Below are positions 1 to 6,017 of a stretch of 6,131 bases of DNA, one piece after another. This DNA comes from an uncultured Lachnospiraceae bacterium (GTDB lineage Bacteria; Bacillota_A; Clostridia; Lachnospirales; Lachnospiraceae). The stretch's first letter is position 1; each line of letters starts with the position of its first letter. A model generated the notes under the pieces. It did not search any database. It was not told the DNA's origin and worked only from the letters and a program-made list of their open reading frames with translations. The stretch spans positions 1 to 6,131 of the forward strand of contig CADBNA010000202.1 of NCBI GenBank assembly GCA_902795835.1. The letters run 5' to 3'. The position numbers were made by a program, and so were the translations under genes.

Positions 1-38
1 ATGTCCGTAACCTTTTCCGTGATCATAATTCGCAGCAT
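1..38 (-). CDS. 5' end of a minus-strand gene running off the left edge
   Basis: Only the first 12 full codons are in the window, reading MLRIMITEKVTD and continuing past the left edge. The start is chosen because an AGGAGG ribosome site (52-47 on the minus strand) lies 8 bases before the ATG at 38-36, and because a good sigma-70-type promoter lies upstream on the same strand. The product cannot be recognised from 12 residues. A second ATG at codon 5 (MITEKVTD) is possible but is not as well placed relative to the ribosome site. A leader hairpin lies between promoter and start. What is seen: ribosome site, start and open frame. What is inferred: that this is a real gene transcribed from the promoter at 128-156. 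Confidence 0.45.
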   Translation of the reverse strand, partial: MLRIMITEKVTD

Positions 39-46
39 GGAATATG

Positions 47-52
47 CCTCCT
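47..52 (-). promoter_or_regulatory. Ribosome binding site for the left-edge gene
   Basis: AGGAGG on the minus strand, inside a longer GGAAGGAGG, 8 bases before the ATG at 38-36. This is the feature that decides the start of the partial gene. Confidence 0.55.
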
Positions 53-73
53 TCCTGACAAAATAAAAGCCCA

Positions 74-106
74 TCCATTTCTATTTGTGTACAACAAATA
101 GAAGGA
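74..106 (-). promoter_or_regulatory. Leader hairpin in the 5' untranslated region
   Basis: A perfect 10-bp inverted repeat, TTCTATTTGT (79-88) and ACAAATAGAA (94-103), encloses a 5-base loop. Three more outer pairs are possible (TCC 74-76 with GGA 104-106) across a 2-base bulge. It lies between the predicted transcription start (about 120) and the ribosome site of the left-edge gene. The run TTTTATTTT on the minus strand follows about 10 bases after the stem, so it is not a standard terminator. An attenuator or RNA-stability role is possible but unproven. Confidence 0.45.
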
Positions 107-127
107 CAGGCACTTCCTTCGTGCTAT

Positions 128-156
128 AAAATAACACATAAAGAATTCTGTGTCAA
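128..156 (-). promoter_or_regulatory. Sigma-70-type promoter for the left-edge gene
   Basis: On the minus strand a perfect -35 box TTGACA (156-151) is followed after exactly 17 bases by TATTTT (133-128), matching 5 of 6 consensus positions. Between and overlapping the boxes is a short dyad ACACA / TGTGT with a 10-base spacer (about 134-153), a possible operator for a dimeric repressor. Transcription would run left through the hairpin at 74-106 into the gene starting at 38. The box match and spacing are seen directly; the operator role is inferred. Confidence 0.55.
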
Positions 157-207
157 CCTCTTTTTTAACAGCCGTGTATTCTTTAACAGGTACATATTCT
201 ATAACAG
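154..207 (-). repeat. Three tandem 18-bp repeats next to the promoter
   Basis: Three head-to-tail 18-bp units on the minus strand (207-190, 189-172, 171-154) all begin CTGTTA and are A-rich in the middle; units 1 and 2 share 12 of 18 bases. The last unit runs into the -35 box of the promoter at 128-156. In one minus-strand frame the units encode a hexapeptide periodicity (TVIEYV, PVKEYT, AVKKEV). They are therefore either iteron-like binding sites or a scrap of a coding repeat. The open frame that contains them (23-268) has no ribosome site and overlaps the promoter, so I do not call it a gene. Confidence 0.5.
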
Positions 208-239
208 TTTTTCTGCCCTGAGGCTCTCCATAAGTCTGG

Positions 240-546
240 ATGTCCTTCAATGCCGAATTTGCCGACATGGACGGCCTGCGGATCGTTCCCGGAAACAGGG
301 AAGACCGTCGGATCTACTTTATGCTGTCCGAAAAGTCAGACGGGGACGTGATCCGGATGATGAAGGCTATCCGGCCCCGCCTTCGGAATACCGCCATCAA
401 GCTGCTCATAAGGGCATACCTGGAAAAGCCTTTCCTGCTCCCGTTATTTTCAGAAAGCAGTCATCCGGTCCGCAGCCTGCGGATGCCAAAGCAGAAGCAG
501 GCGAAGACTCTTTTGATCTTTTCCATGCCATAGGAGGTCTCATGTA
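240..546 (+). pseudogene. Frameshifted small gene remnant, unknown function
   Basis: The first part reads in one frame from ATG 240 and contains GLRIVPGNREDRRIYFML and a basic helical stretch ending RNTAIKLLIRAYLEK. The frame then becomes unconvincing and stops at 533. The -1 frame (codons at 440, 443 and so on) continues open to TAG at 546 and ends with an acidic tail GEDSFDLFHAIGGLM, which looks like a natural C-terminus. I infer one protein of about 100 residues broken by an indel near 420-450. No ribosome site precedes 240 and a stop lies at 231, so the 5' end may also be missing. The style (DRRIY, basic helices, acidic hydrophobic tail) vaguely resembles plasmid-partition ParR-like ribbon-helix-helix proteins, but I cannot claim that. 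Confidence 0.4.
532..538 (+). promoter_or_regulatory. Ribosome binding site for the gene at 547
   Basis: AGGAGGT with 8-base spacing to a GTG start. It overlaps the last codons of the -1-frame tail of the preceding remnant (stop at 546), an arrangement typical of translationally coupled genes. It supports the -1-frame tail being the true end of the older gene. Confidence 0.5.
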
Positions 547-750
547 GTGAATAAAAACAATCCGAATGCCGTATTTGATAAAAAGCGGCTGAAGAAACTT
601 GTGACTGATCTGAAACTGATCTGCATCTCAGAAAAAGCTGAAGTTCCCTGCATCTGCAGGGAAGGGCTGATTGGGGAAGTCATATGGGCAACCATTTTCA
701 GGAACCTGTCTGAAAAATCTGGCATTACAGTATTATCAGAGATATACTGA
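547..750 (+). CDS. Small hypothetical protein, 67 aa
   Basis: GTG start at 547, 8 bases after a full AGGAGGT (532-538) that lies inside the end of the preceding remnant; this decides the start. The product begins MNKNNPNAVFDKKRLKKL, is basic at the N-terminus, and has two cysteines in VPCICREG. No membrane segment, signal peptide or known motif is visible. It is close behind the remnant at 240-546, so the two were probably co-transcribed. It contains a near-perfect 20-bp palindrome at 644-663. It could itself be a truncated or fused gene; I do not recognise the family. The strong ribosome site is the main support. Confidence 0.4.
   Translation: MNKNNPNAVFDKKRLKKLVTDLKLICISEKAEVPCICREGLIGEVIWATIFRNLSEKSGITVLSEIY
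644..663. repeat. 20-bp near-perfect palindrome
   Basis: TTCCCTGCA and TGCAGGGAA form perfect 9-bp arms separated by only TC. In RNA it would make an 8-bp stem with a 4-base loop. It lies inside the coding frame of the gene at 547-750 and encodes VPCICRE. It may be chance within coding sequence, a regulator binding site, or a scar of an inserted element. Confidence 0.5.
719..748 (+). promoter_or_regulatory. Possible promoter for the flavodoxin gene
   Basis: CTGGCA (719-724, 4 of 6 to the -35 consensus) and TATACT (743-748, 5 of 6 to the -10 consensus) with an 18-base spacer. It is placed 36 bases before the flavodoxin start and overlaps the end of the preceding gene. The match is moderate, and read-through from upstream would also explain expression. 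Confidence 0.25.
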
Positions 751-783
751 TACAAACAGAAATCTGGTTTGCGGAGGAGAATC

Positions 784-1242
784 ATGAGTACATTAATTGC
801 ATATTTCAGTGCGGAAGGAACTACGGCAAAAGTTGCAAAGGAACTGTCAAAATTGATAGAAGCAGATTTGTTTGAAATCAAACCCGAGAAACCTTACACA
901 GCTGCAGATATAAAATGGGTAAACCCGCTTGCCCGATGCAACAGGGAAATGCTTGGAAAAAAGGATGTCCCGGTGGCCGGAAAGGTAGAGAATTTCCGGG
1001 ATTATGACAGGGTACTACTCGGATTTCCGATCTGGTACGGTGCTGCTCCAAACGTTGTAAATACTTTCTGCAAAGACTATGACTGGAGTGGCAAAAAGGT
1101 GTTTGCGTTTGCCACATCAGGGGGAAGCGGTATCGGAAAAACTGCAGAAAAGCTGATTCCTTATCTGAAAGGAGCGTCTGCAGTAGACGCAAAGCTGGTG
1201 CACAGCGCCGCAGATGTACAAAAATGGATCGAAATAATATAA
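784..1242 (+). CDS. Flavodoxin (Flavodoxin_4-like), 152 aa
   Basis: A small cytoplasmic FMN-binding electron-transfer protein. The N-terminus LIAYFSAEGTT (residues 4-14) is the first beta strand and phosphate-binding loop for FMN. FPIWYGAAP (81-89) carries the Trp/Tyr that normally stack on the flavin ring. ATSGGSGIGKT (110-120) is the third flavin-contact region. PLARCNREMLGKKDVPV (48-64) is the characteristic insert of short clostridial flavodoxins of this type. Length is normal for the family. ATG 784 is chosen over an in-frame TTG at 769 because GGAGGA (773-778) sits just before it. The partner redox enzyme cannot be told from the window. The stop overlaps the start of the next gene (TAATG), which suggests translational coupling. 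Confidence 0.9.
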   Translation: MSTLIAYFSAEGTTAKVAKELSKLIEADLFEIKPEKPYTAADIKWVNPLARCNREMLGKKDVPVAGKVENFRDYDRVLLGFPIWYGAAPNVVNTFCKDYDWSGKKVFAFATSGGSGIGKTAEKLIPYLKGASAVDAKLVHSAADVQKWIEII

Positions 1243-1808
1243 TGGAAAATGGATCACTAAGCAGTACGACAGGTCTGGGAGTATATTTGTATCATGCCAG
1301 TGACCGGGTTATCAAAATGCCTGACATTCATCGCGGCAGAAAGAATGCCGATTTCGGCCAGGGCTTCTACCTGACGCCTGATAAGGAGTTTGCTCTCCGG
1401 TGGGCTGGGGAGGGCGCTGTAGTGAATGAATACATATTCGACAGTTCCGGCCTGGAAATCTGCAGTTTTTCACGTGAAAAGGACTGGTTTGACTATATTT
1501 TCCAAAACCGCAGGGCAGCGGACCGTTTAGATGCAGATGTCATCATTGGTCCCGTTGCCAACGACACACTGTATGATACATTCGGCATCATCACAAGCGG
1601 CTTTCTCTCCCCTGATGAAGCACTGCGGCTGCTCCTGATCGGGCCGGAATATACGCAGTATGCCATAAAAAGCCAGAAGGCAGCCAATCAGCTAAAATGG
1701 ACAGCTGCGCATACGGTTGAAGACTGCAACAGATATCGGGATCTTGTGAAGGAAGAGGAACAGGCATACCAGGAACTGTTCGCAGAAGAAATGCAGAGAA
1801 TGACCTGA
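1242..1808 (+). CDS. DUF3990 protein, ADP-ribosyltransferase-like family, 188 aa
   Basis: Family features are clear: an N-terminal YLYHASDRV (15-23) with conserved His18, then DFGQGFYLT (37-45), then DVIIGPVANDTLY (99-111), and a C-terminal LLLIGPEYTQYAIKS segment. DUF3990 proteins are regarded as ADP-ribosyltransferase-fold proteins, often beside a small DUF3791 protein; no DUF3791 gene is visible here. Function is not established, and a toxin or modifier role is inference. The ATG at 1242 overlaps the flavodoxin stop; an in-frame ATG at 1224 and a TTG at 1287 (just before the YH motif) are alternatives. No strong ribosome site precedes any of them, so coupled translation from the flavodoxin is likely. 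The C-terminus is a charged helix (VKEEEQAYQELFAEEMQR). Confidence 0.85.
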   Translation: MENGSLSSTTGLGVYLYHASDRVIKMPDIHRGRKNADFGQGFYLTPDKEFALRWAGEGAVVNEYIFDSSGLEICSFSREKDWFDYIFQNRRAADRLDADVIIGPVANDTLYDTFGIITSGFLSPDEALRLLLIGPEYTQYAIKSQKAANQLKWTAAHTVEDCNRYRDLVKEEEQAYQELFAEEMQRMT

Positions 1809-1843
1809 AATGATCTGACTGGAACAGAAGGACGGATCCGGAA

Positions 1844-2247
1844 ATGGACTTCAAGCACACAAACAGGCACGGTTTTTTACTTGGTTTTGTCGACTTCTTT
1901 ACCGCCGGCCTGTTCTTTCTTGCGTATATGCCGTTGGGACTGCAGGACGAAATTGAAAAATACTGGGAAGGCGGACACAGAGATACTGGATCGCCTACCT
2001 CCTGGGTATCCCAACATTCTTTATCTACACGCTCGTATGGATGGCCAGGGTCGCTGAAGAACTGAAGGGCAAGGCAATGGAGCTCGGCATCGAAGGAAAG
2101 CTCACCTCATTCCGGCATATGTTCGGCTGGAATACTTTCGGACTCCTGTTCTTCGGCCCGATGATTGCCACACACAGATTCTTTGACACGCTGAACAAGG
2201 TCGAAACAGAGATGAACAGAAGAAACAGAGAAAAACTCCCCTCATAA
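1844..2247 (+). pseudogene. DUF4234 membrane protein gene, frameshifted
   Basis: The first frame reads FKHTNRHGFLLGFVDFFTAG, then a membrane segment and GLQDEIEKYWEGGHR, then goes out of frame and stops at 2065. A second frame (from about 1981) continues with YWIAYLLGIPTFFIYTLVWM, then ARVAEELKGKAMELGIEGKL, and ends FFDTLNKVETEMN. Removing one GA from CACAGAGATACTGG at 1976-1989 joins the two as GGHRYWIAYLLG, giving 133 residues, the normal form of DUF4234 proteins with three hydrophobic stretches. I infer a 2-base duplication. A ribosome site GAAGGA (1827-1832) is 11 bases from the ATG. An 8-bp direct repeat CTCATAAG (2241-2248, 2252-2259) spans the stop. Sequencing error cannot be excluded. 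Confidence 0.8.
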
Positions 2248-2365
2248 GTTTCTCATAAGACAGAGCTGCGGCACGTTTTTTGGGGATTTCCTTCTTTCCT
2301 TAACTCAAAGGTAGAGTATCATTCCACCACACTGAAAGAGCGGTTCACTGAGATCTGTCTTTCCC
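2248..2365. other. Convergent intergenic gap
   Basis: The broken DUF4234 gene and the kinase gene end facing each other across 118 bases. I see no stable GC stem followed by a T run for either side. GAAAGA / TCTTTC arms on the minus strand (about 2335-2362) are weak and lack a T tract. Termination here is therefore unexplained. Confidence 0.4.
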
Positions 2366-5300
2366 CTATTCTTGTTCATTTTTTCCGGTTTTGAATTCAT
2401 AGTCCACATGAAAGCAGGCTGCGTCGTCTGCGTCATAATTGACGCCGTCCAGTACGTACAGAACTGTTTCATTTTCTTCCAGTCTCAGTTTATTAAAAAA
2501 CGAACTCTCTGATGTGGCCATCATCAGAGGTTCTTTCGGATTGGACAGATCCCAGAGTTTCAGTCCGTTCTGGGCGCTGTTGTCGAGGCTCCAGATTCGT
2601 CTTCCGTCACGGCTGAAGGATAAGGCTTTACATTCTCCTGCGCATTCGAACAGGATATCCGTATCGGTACCCTGTTCTTTTCCCTTGCACGGGATATTTA
2701 TGACTCTGAAGCGCGGGGAATAGTCTCCCGGGCAATAGGCAAACAGCCGGTTATCATGACTGAAAACCAGCCTGGTTTTCCAGCATTCTTCCGTGATGGT
2801 TTTAACGATTTTGCGGGATTTCAGATCCCAGACCAAAAGCTGCCGGTAGCTTGATGCCGCGACATACTGATTATCCGGGCTGAAACACATTCTGTAGATA
2901 TCGCTGCCACCGTCACTCCGGTGTTGAAAGCCTGTCAGTTTACAGATCTTCGACCGCTTTTCGAGATCCCAGACAATTACCTGGTCTTTCCTGCCAAGTC
3001 TGGACGAGAGACCGTATTTACGATCCTGGGACATGGTTACACGATAATAAGTATCCTTAGCCGCATCGCCGGGCTCTTTGCTGACGATCTGGTATTTTTT
3101 CTTCAACAGCCCCGCAGAGGATTCAAGGATATAGCATTTGTCATTAGCCTCTTTGATCAGCTGATTTTTGAATTCTTCATTTTTCATGGAGACTGTCCGG
3201 ATGCTTCTGGCGCCTGAAATCGGCAGAATACCTGCTATTCTCCTGCAAAGCTGTTCATATTCAGGTTTTTCATCTGCGCCCGGAATCGTGCGAATCTCAT
3301 CCAGTGCAGAAAGAATCGCCTGGTCATCGCCTTTTTCCAGTTCCCTGCAGCATTTCTCTATTAATTCTGTCAACCTTCTCTCGCGATCAGCAGTCTCCTG
3401 ATAATCCGCGATCCGGGAAAGCATCCAGTGGGCTTTTGGCTCCCATTCTTCCGGGACGGGCCACTCGCACCCCTCGATGATATTCAGATGCCAGAATTTA
3501 TATGTAGAGTTCTCGGAAGGCATTGAGGTAAAAACCTTTTTCCCGTCCGGAGACAGGGAAGGCTTGTTTGATGTATTGTATGTATAAATACATTTGCCCG
3601 TGTACAGATCACAGAGATTGCCGCCGACGGTCAGCCCGAGTTTTCCGTCCGGCGTAAAGGCGATCACCGTATTTCCGTCTACTTCAGGATAGTTGAAAAC
3701 CATGCCCTGGCTGGAACCGGCGTATCCTCCCATCAGATATTTTCCGGGTACTTTCGTTTCCAGCGGTGCACAGATGACAGGCGCCGATCTTTCTCTGCCG
3801 ATCCGCACCACGGCGCCGCCGTAACAGGAAATAAGCAGTTCTGTATCGTGATTAATATAACGCACGGCTCGAACGACGTTCGGAAGATCTGAATAAACCT
3901 CCACACGCTTCAGAGATGGCAATTCATAGATTTCCACCGAACGACTTCCGCTGTGTCCGGTAATAGCCAGGCGGCTGCACGCGTGGTTGAAGCAGGCGGC
4001 ATATCCTGAGGGAAATACAGCAACCCGGCTTCCGTCATCCGCATTCCAGAGAACGCTGTCCGTTTTCCAGCCTGAGGAAAACAGCCATCTTCCGTCTTCG
4101 GAGAAAGCCAGTCCTGCGATCCTGTTTTGGAACAAAAATCCCCATCTTCGAGAGTCTAAGATTATTTCAGCGGCGCGTGCCTCTTCTTTCTGGGCGGCGT
4201 GCCACAGCAGTACCGGACTGTCTTCATTATTGTCATCAATGCTGTATACTTCAACAATTCCCTCTAATCCGGCTATGGCGTACTTTCTTCCGTCCCCGGC
4301 AACGGAAACTGCCGAAAAATAATTCAGGGGCGAATAAGTACACATTTCCGTGTAGTATACAGGTTTTGGACGGTTTATGACTTTGGTCCTGTAATTGTTG
4401 TTAACAAACAGCTGCTCCGGGAAAGCGCCGTATTCAGCAAAGCAGTGATGCTCACTTTCCATTATGCAATTTTTTCCTGACTGAATCCATTCGTCGTTTC
4501 GTTCTGTGTTCAGATCAGCCAGCATTTTCGAGAGTGTATCGGAATCACCGGCTGTCAGCGCCAGCTGCTTTTGTTTGGCCTGTACATGCTGAACCGCCAT
4601 CTCATCGCTGATCCGGGCATGTCTCCAGTCAAAAAGATTTCTGTTATAAAATGCACGGATGTTGTTCGGGTTGACGGCCAGAGCTTCATCAAGCAGATGA
4701 TCTGCCTGTGCGTCTTTCCCAAGATCAAGGAATGACAGGGCACGATTGTTCAGTATATCCGAGGTGTCGGTTGTCTCTTTCCATTCGGGACGGGGGTATT
4801 CATGCCCGAAAAAGTCCTGAAAGATTTCCCGCAGCAGCTGTTCATACGCCGAAAAAGTCCGCCATCCGCCGCGGCCGGCCTTATAATCATCCCGAAAGGC
4901 AGCAAAAAGCCTGGCAGGGACTGCAACCCTGCAGGCTGGTAAAGAGGGCTCTCTGCCACCAAAAAACATCGTGAAAGCAGATGCCCCGTCAGACCAGAAC
5001 CGTGATCCTGCGTACATTTCCAGCACAGTCAGCACCCATGCGTACACATCCATCCAGGGTTCAGCCGGCGCACCTTCCGCCTGTTCTTTCGGACAGTATT
5101 CCCGTGTGTACCCTGAGGAAAGCAGCTGCCCGTCGTCACTCAGGCGGCTCTGCGCCTTTGCCAGCCCGAAATCCGCAGCTTTGGCGGCCCAGTCAGTGGA
5201 AAGAAGAATATTGCCCGGCTTTACGTCCTGATGGATCAGTTGTTTGTCGTGGGAATACTGCAGGCCTCTGGCCGTCTGGATGGCGATGTCAAGAATCCGT

Positions 5301-5812
5301 TTCTGCACTTCCGTTTCTGTGCCTTCGTACAGAGAACCGTCCCGGATCCTGTCCTTCAGGCTGCCGCCATCCATCCACTCGGAAAAGACTGAAGGAACGC
5401 CGCTCACATCACGGACGTAATAACAGGAGACAATATTCGGATGCAGACCCAGGTTGATCCAGTTCTCACATTCGGCAATAAACTCCGCCTTTCTCCGGGC
5501 GCTGCCCTCGGCAAAAAACTTCGGCTGCGGGCGTTTCATGGCCAGGTCAGTATTCCAGCTCTTATGGTGGACGCGCCAGACACTGCCCATGCCGCCGTGG
5601 ACGGCATCGGAAGTAACCCGGTAGGTTTCCAGGAGCTCATCCCCTTTAAGGATCTTTTCGTTAGAGATCGTTTCCGGCTTCCGGCCATTCGCGGAAAAGC
5701 CGGCGGCGTCTTCCAGGCTCGCCAGAGACAGGGACATTTCTTCATTTACACTGTCTTTACTGACGGTATTGCTTATACTGCTTTCTGTTATACTGTATTC
5801 CGAATTGGCCAT
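2366..5812 (-). CDS. Eukaryote-like Ser/Thr kinase with TPR and WD40 repeats, 1148 aa
   Basis: Kinase domain about 63-335: glycine loop HGGMGSVW (72-79), ATP-site Lys93 (AMK), helix-C region AECENW (113-118), catalytic loop HQDVKPGN (194-201) with Asp196, Lys198 and Asn201, DFG at 214-216, and an activation-segment YCPKEQ (239-244). The usual HRD Arg is Gln, so regulation by activation-loop phosphorylation may differ. A TPR-like pair follows (about 352-400). Then WD40-like blades, for example IAGLAFSEDGRWLFSS (565-580), IAFTPDGKLGLT (717-728) and SLSPDGKKVF (752-761), a helical stretch (about 786-895), and a second set: VIVWDLEKRSKI (945-956), CFSPDNQYVAASS (976-988), LLVWDL, LSFSRDGRRIWSL and LKLWDL (1064-1089). 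No signal peptide or membrane span is seen, so it is likely cytoplasmic. Substrate unknown. The ribosome site at 5812 is weak; coupling to the small ORF ending 16 bases upstream is likely. ATG at residue 26 is an alternative start. Confidence 0.93.
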   Translation of the reverse strand: MANSEYSITESSISNTVSKDSVNEEMSLSLASLEDAAGFSANGRKPETISNEKILKGDELLETYRVTSDAVHGGMGSVWRVHHKSWNTDLAMKRPQPKFFAEGSARRKAEFIAECENWINLGLHPNIVSCYYVRDVSGVPSVFSEWMDGGSLKDRIRDGSLYEGTETEVQKRILDIAIQTARGLQYSHDKQLIHQDVKPGNILLSTDWAAKAADFGLAKAQSRLSDDGQLLSSGYTREYCPKEQAEGAPAEPWMDVYAWVLTVLEMYAGSRFWSDGASAFTMFFGGREPSLPACRVAVPARLFAAFRDDYKAGRGGWRTFSAYEQLLREIFQDFFGHEYPRPEWKETTDTSDILNNRALSFLDLGKDAQADHLLDEALAVNPNNIRAFYNRNLFDWRHARISDEMAVQHVQAKQKQLALTAGDSDTLSKMLADLNTERNDEWIQSGKNCIMESEHHCFAEYGAFPEQLFVNNNYRTKVINRPKPVYYTEMCTYSPLNYFSAVSVAGDGRKYAIAGLEGIVEVYSIDDNNEDSPVLLWHAAQKEEARAAEIILDSRRWGFLFQNRIAGLAFSEDGRWLFSSGWKTDSVLWNADDGSRVAVFPSGYAACFNHACSRLAITGHSGSRSVEIYELPSLKRVEVYSDLPNVVRAVRYINHDTELLISCYGGAVVRIGRERSAPVICAPLETKVPGKYLMGGYAGSSQGMVFNYPEVDGNTVIAFTPDGKLGLTVGGNLCDLYTGKCIYTYNTSNKPSLSPDGKKVFTSMPSENSTYKFWHLNIIEGCEWPVPEEWEPKAHWMLSRIADYQETADRERRLTELIEKCCRELEKGDDQAILSALDEIRTIPGADEKPEYEQLCRRIAGILPISGARSIRTVSMKNEEFKNQLIKEANDKCYILESSAGLLKKKYQIVSKEPGDAAKDTYYRVTMSQDRKYGLSSRLGRKDQVIVWDLEKRSKICKLTGFQHRSDGGSDIYRMCFSPDNQYVAASSYRQLLVWDLKSRKIVKTITEECWKTRLVFSHDNRLFAYCPGDYSPRFRVINIPCKGKEQGTDTDILFECAGECKALSFSRDGRRIWSLDNSAQNGLKLWDLSNPKEPLMMATSESSFFNKLRLEENETVLYVLDGVNYDADDAACFHVDYEFKTGKNEQE

Positions 5813-5828
5813 ATCTTCTGTACCCCGC

Positions 5829-5948
5829 TTATCTGTCTGAAGAAAAACTGCCAGCCGATGGAAAAGATGACTTCACACGTCCGTCATCTAACATATTAGA
5901 ATGAACTATCTCTGTATTATCCGGCAATGTCATAAAAGGATACATCAT
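5829..5948 (-). pseudogene. Truncated leader gene upstream of the kinase, 39 codons
   Basis: ATG at 5948-5946 (a second ATG directly follows) sits 6 bases after AGGAGGAGG (5963-5955), one of the best ribosome sites in the window. The product begins MMYPFMTLPDNTEIVHS and continues NMLDDGRVK, which resembles from memory the start of a small uncharacterised Firmicutes family (about 80-90 residues, with YPFMTL, TEIVHS and an acidic DGxVKVY continuation). After GRVK the sequence becomes SSFPSAGSFSSDR and stops, so the expected remainder is missing: either a deletion fused two ends or the gene is truncated. The kinase starts 16 bases after the stop, so this ORF still supplies translation into the kinase. 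It may alternatively be a working short leader peptide. Confidence 0.5.
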
Positions 5949-5954
5949 AGCCTG

Positions 5955-5963
5955 CCTCCTCCT
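5955..5963 (-). promoter_or_regulatory. Strong ribosome binding site of the kinase leader ORF
   Basis: AGGAGGAGG on the minus strand, 6 bases before the ATG at 5948. It is much stronger than the site in front of the kinase itself, which supports translation of the kinase by coupling. No convincing -35/-10 pair was found between here and the IS-like end at about 6018; TACTTT lies suitably for a -10 but without a -35. Confidence 0.6.
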
Positions 5964-6017
5964 GTTTCCATTTTCTTAAAGTACGTTCTTACAGCGTAAA
6001 TTGATCATGATTAATAA

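Noticed and set aside
23..268. Minus-strand 81-codon open frame including the 18-bp repeats
   Set aside because: It has no ribosome site, overlaps the plus-strand remnant at its start, and runs through a good promoter and leader hairpin of the left-edge gene. Part of it may be an old coding scrap, but not a present gene.
878..1192. Minus-strand 104-codon open frame opposite the flavodoxin
   Set aside because: It is fully antisense to a well-supported flavodoxin and has no recognisable motif.
2294..2340. tRNA-like segment: TAACTCAAAGGTAGAGTA looks like a D-arm
   Set aside because: The following bases do not form an anticodon stem (CATTC against CTGAA), and no matching acceptor stem or proper T-arm is present.
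4981..5457. Plus-strand 158-codon open frame opposite the kinase domain
   Set aside because: It is antisense to conserved kinase motifs, has a low-complexity Arg/Ser/Pro-rich composition, and no ribosome site. The same holds for the other open frames antisense to the kinase.
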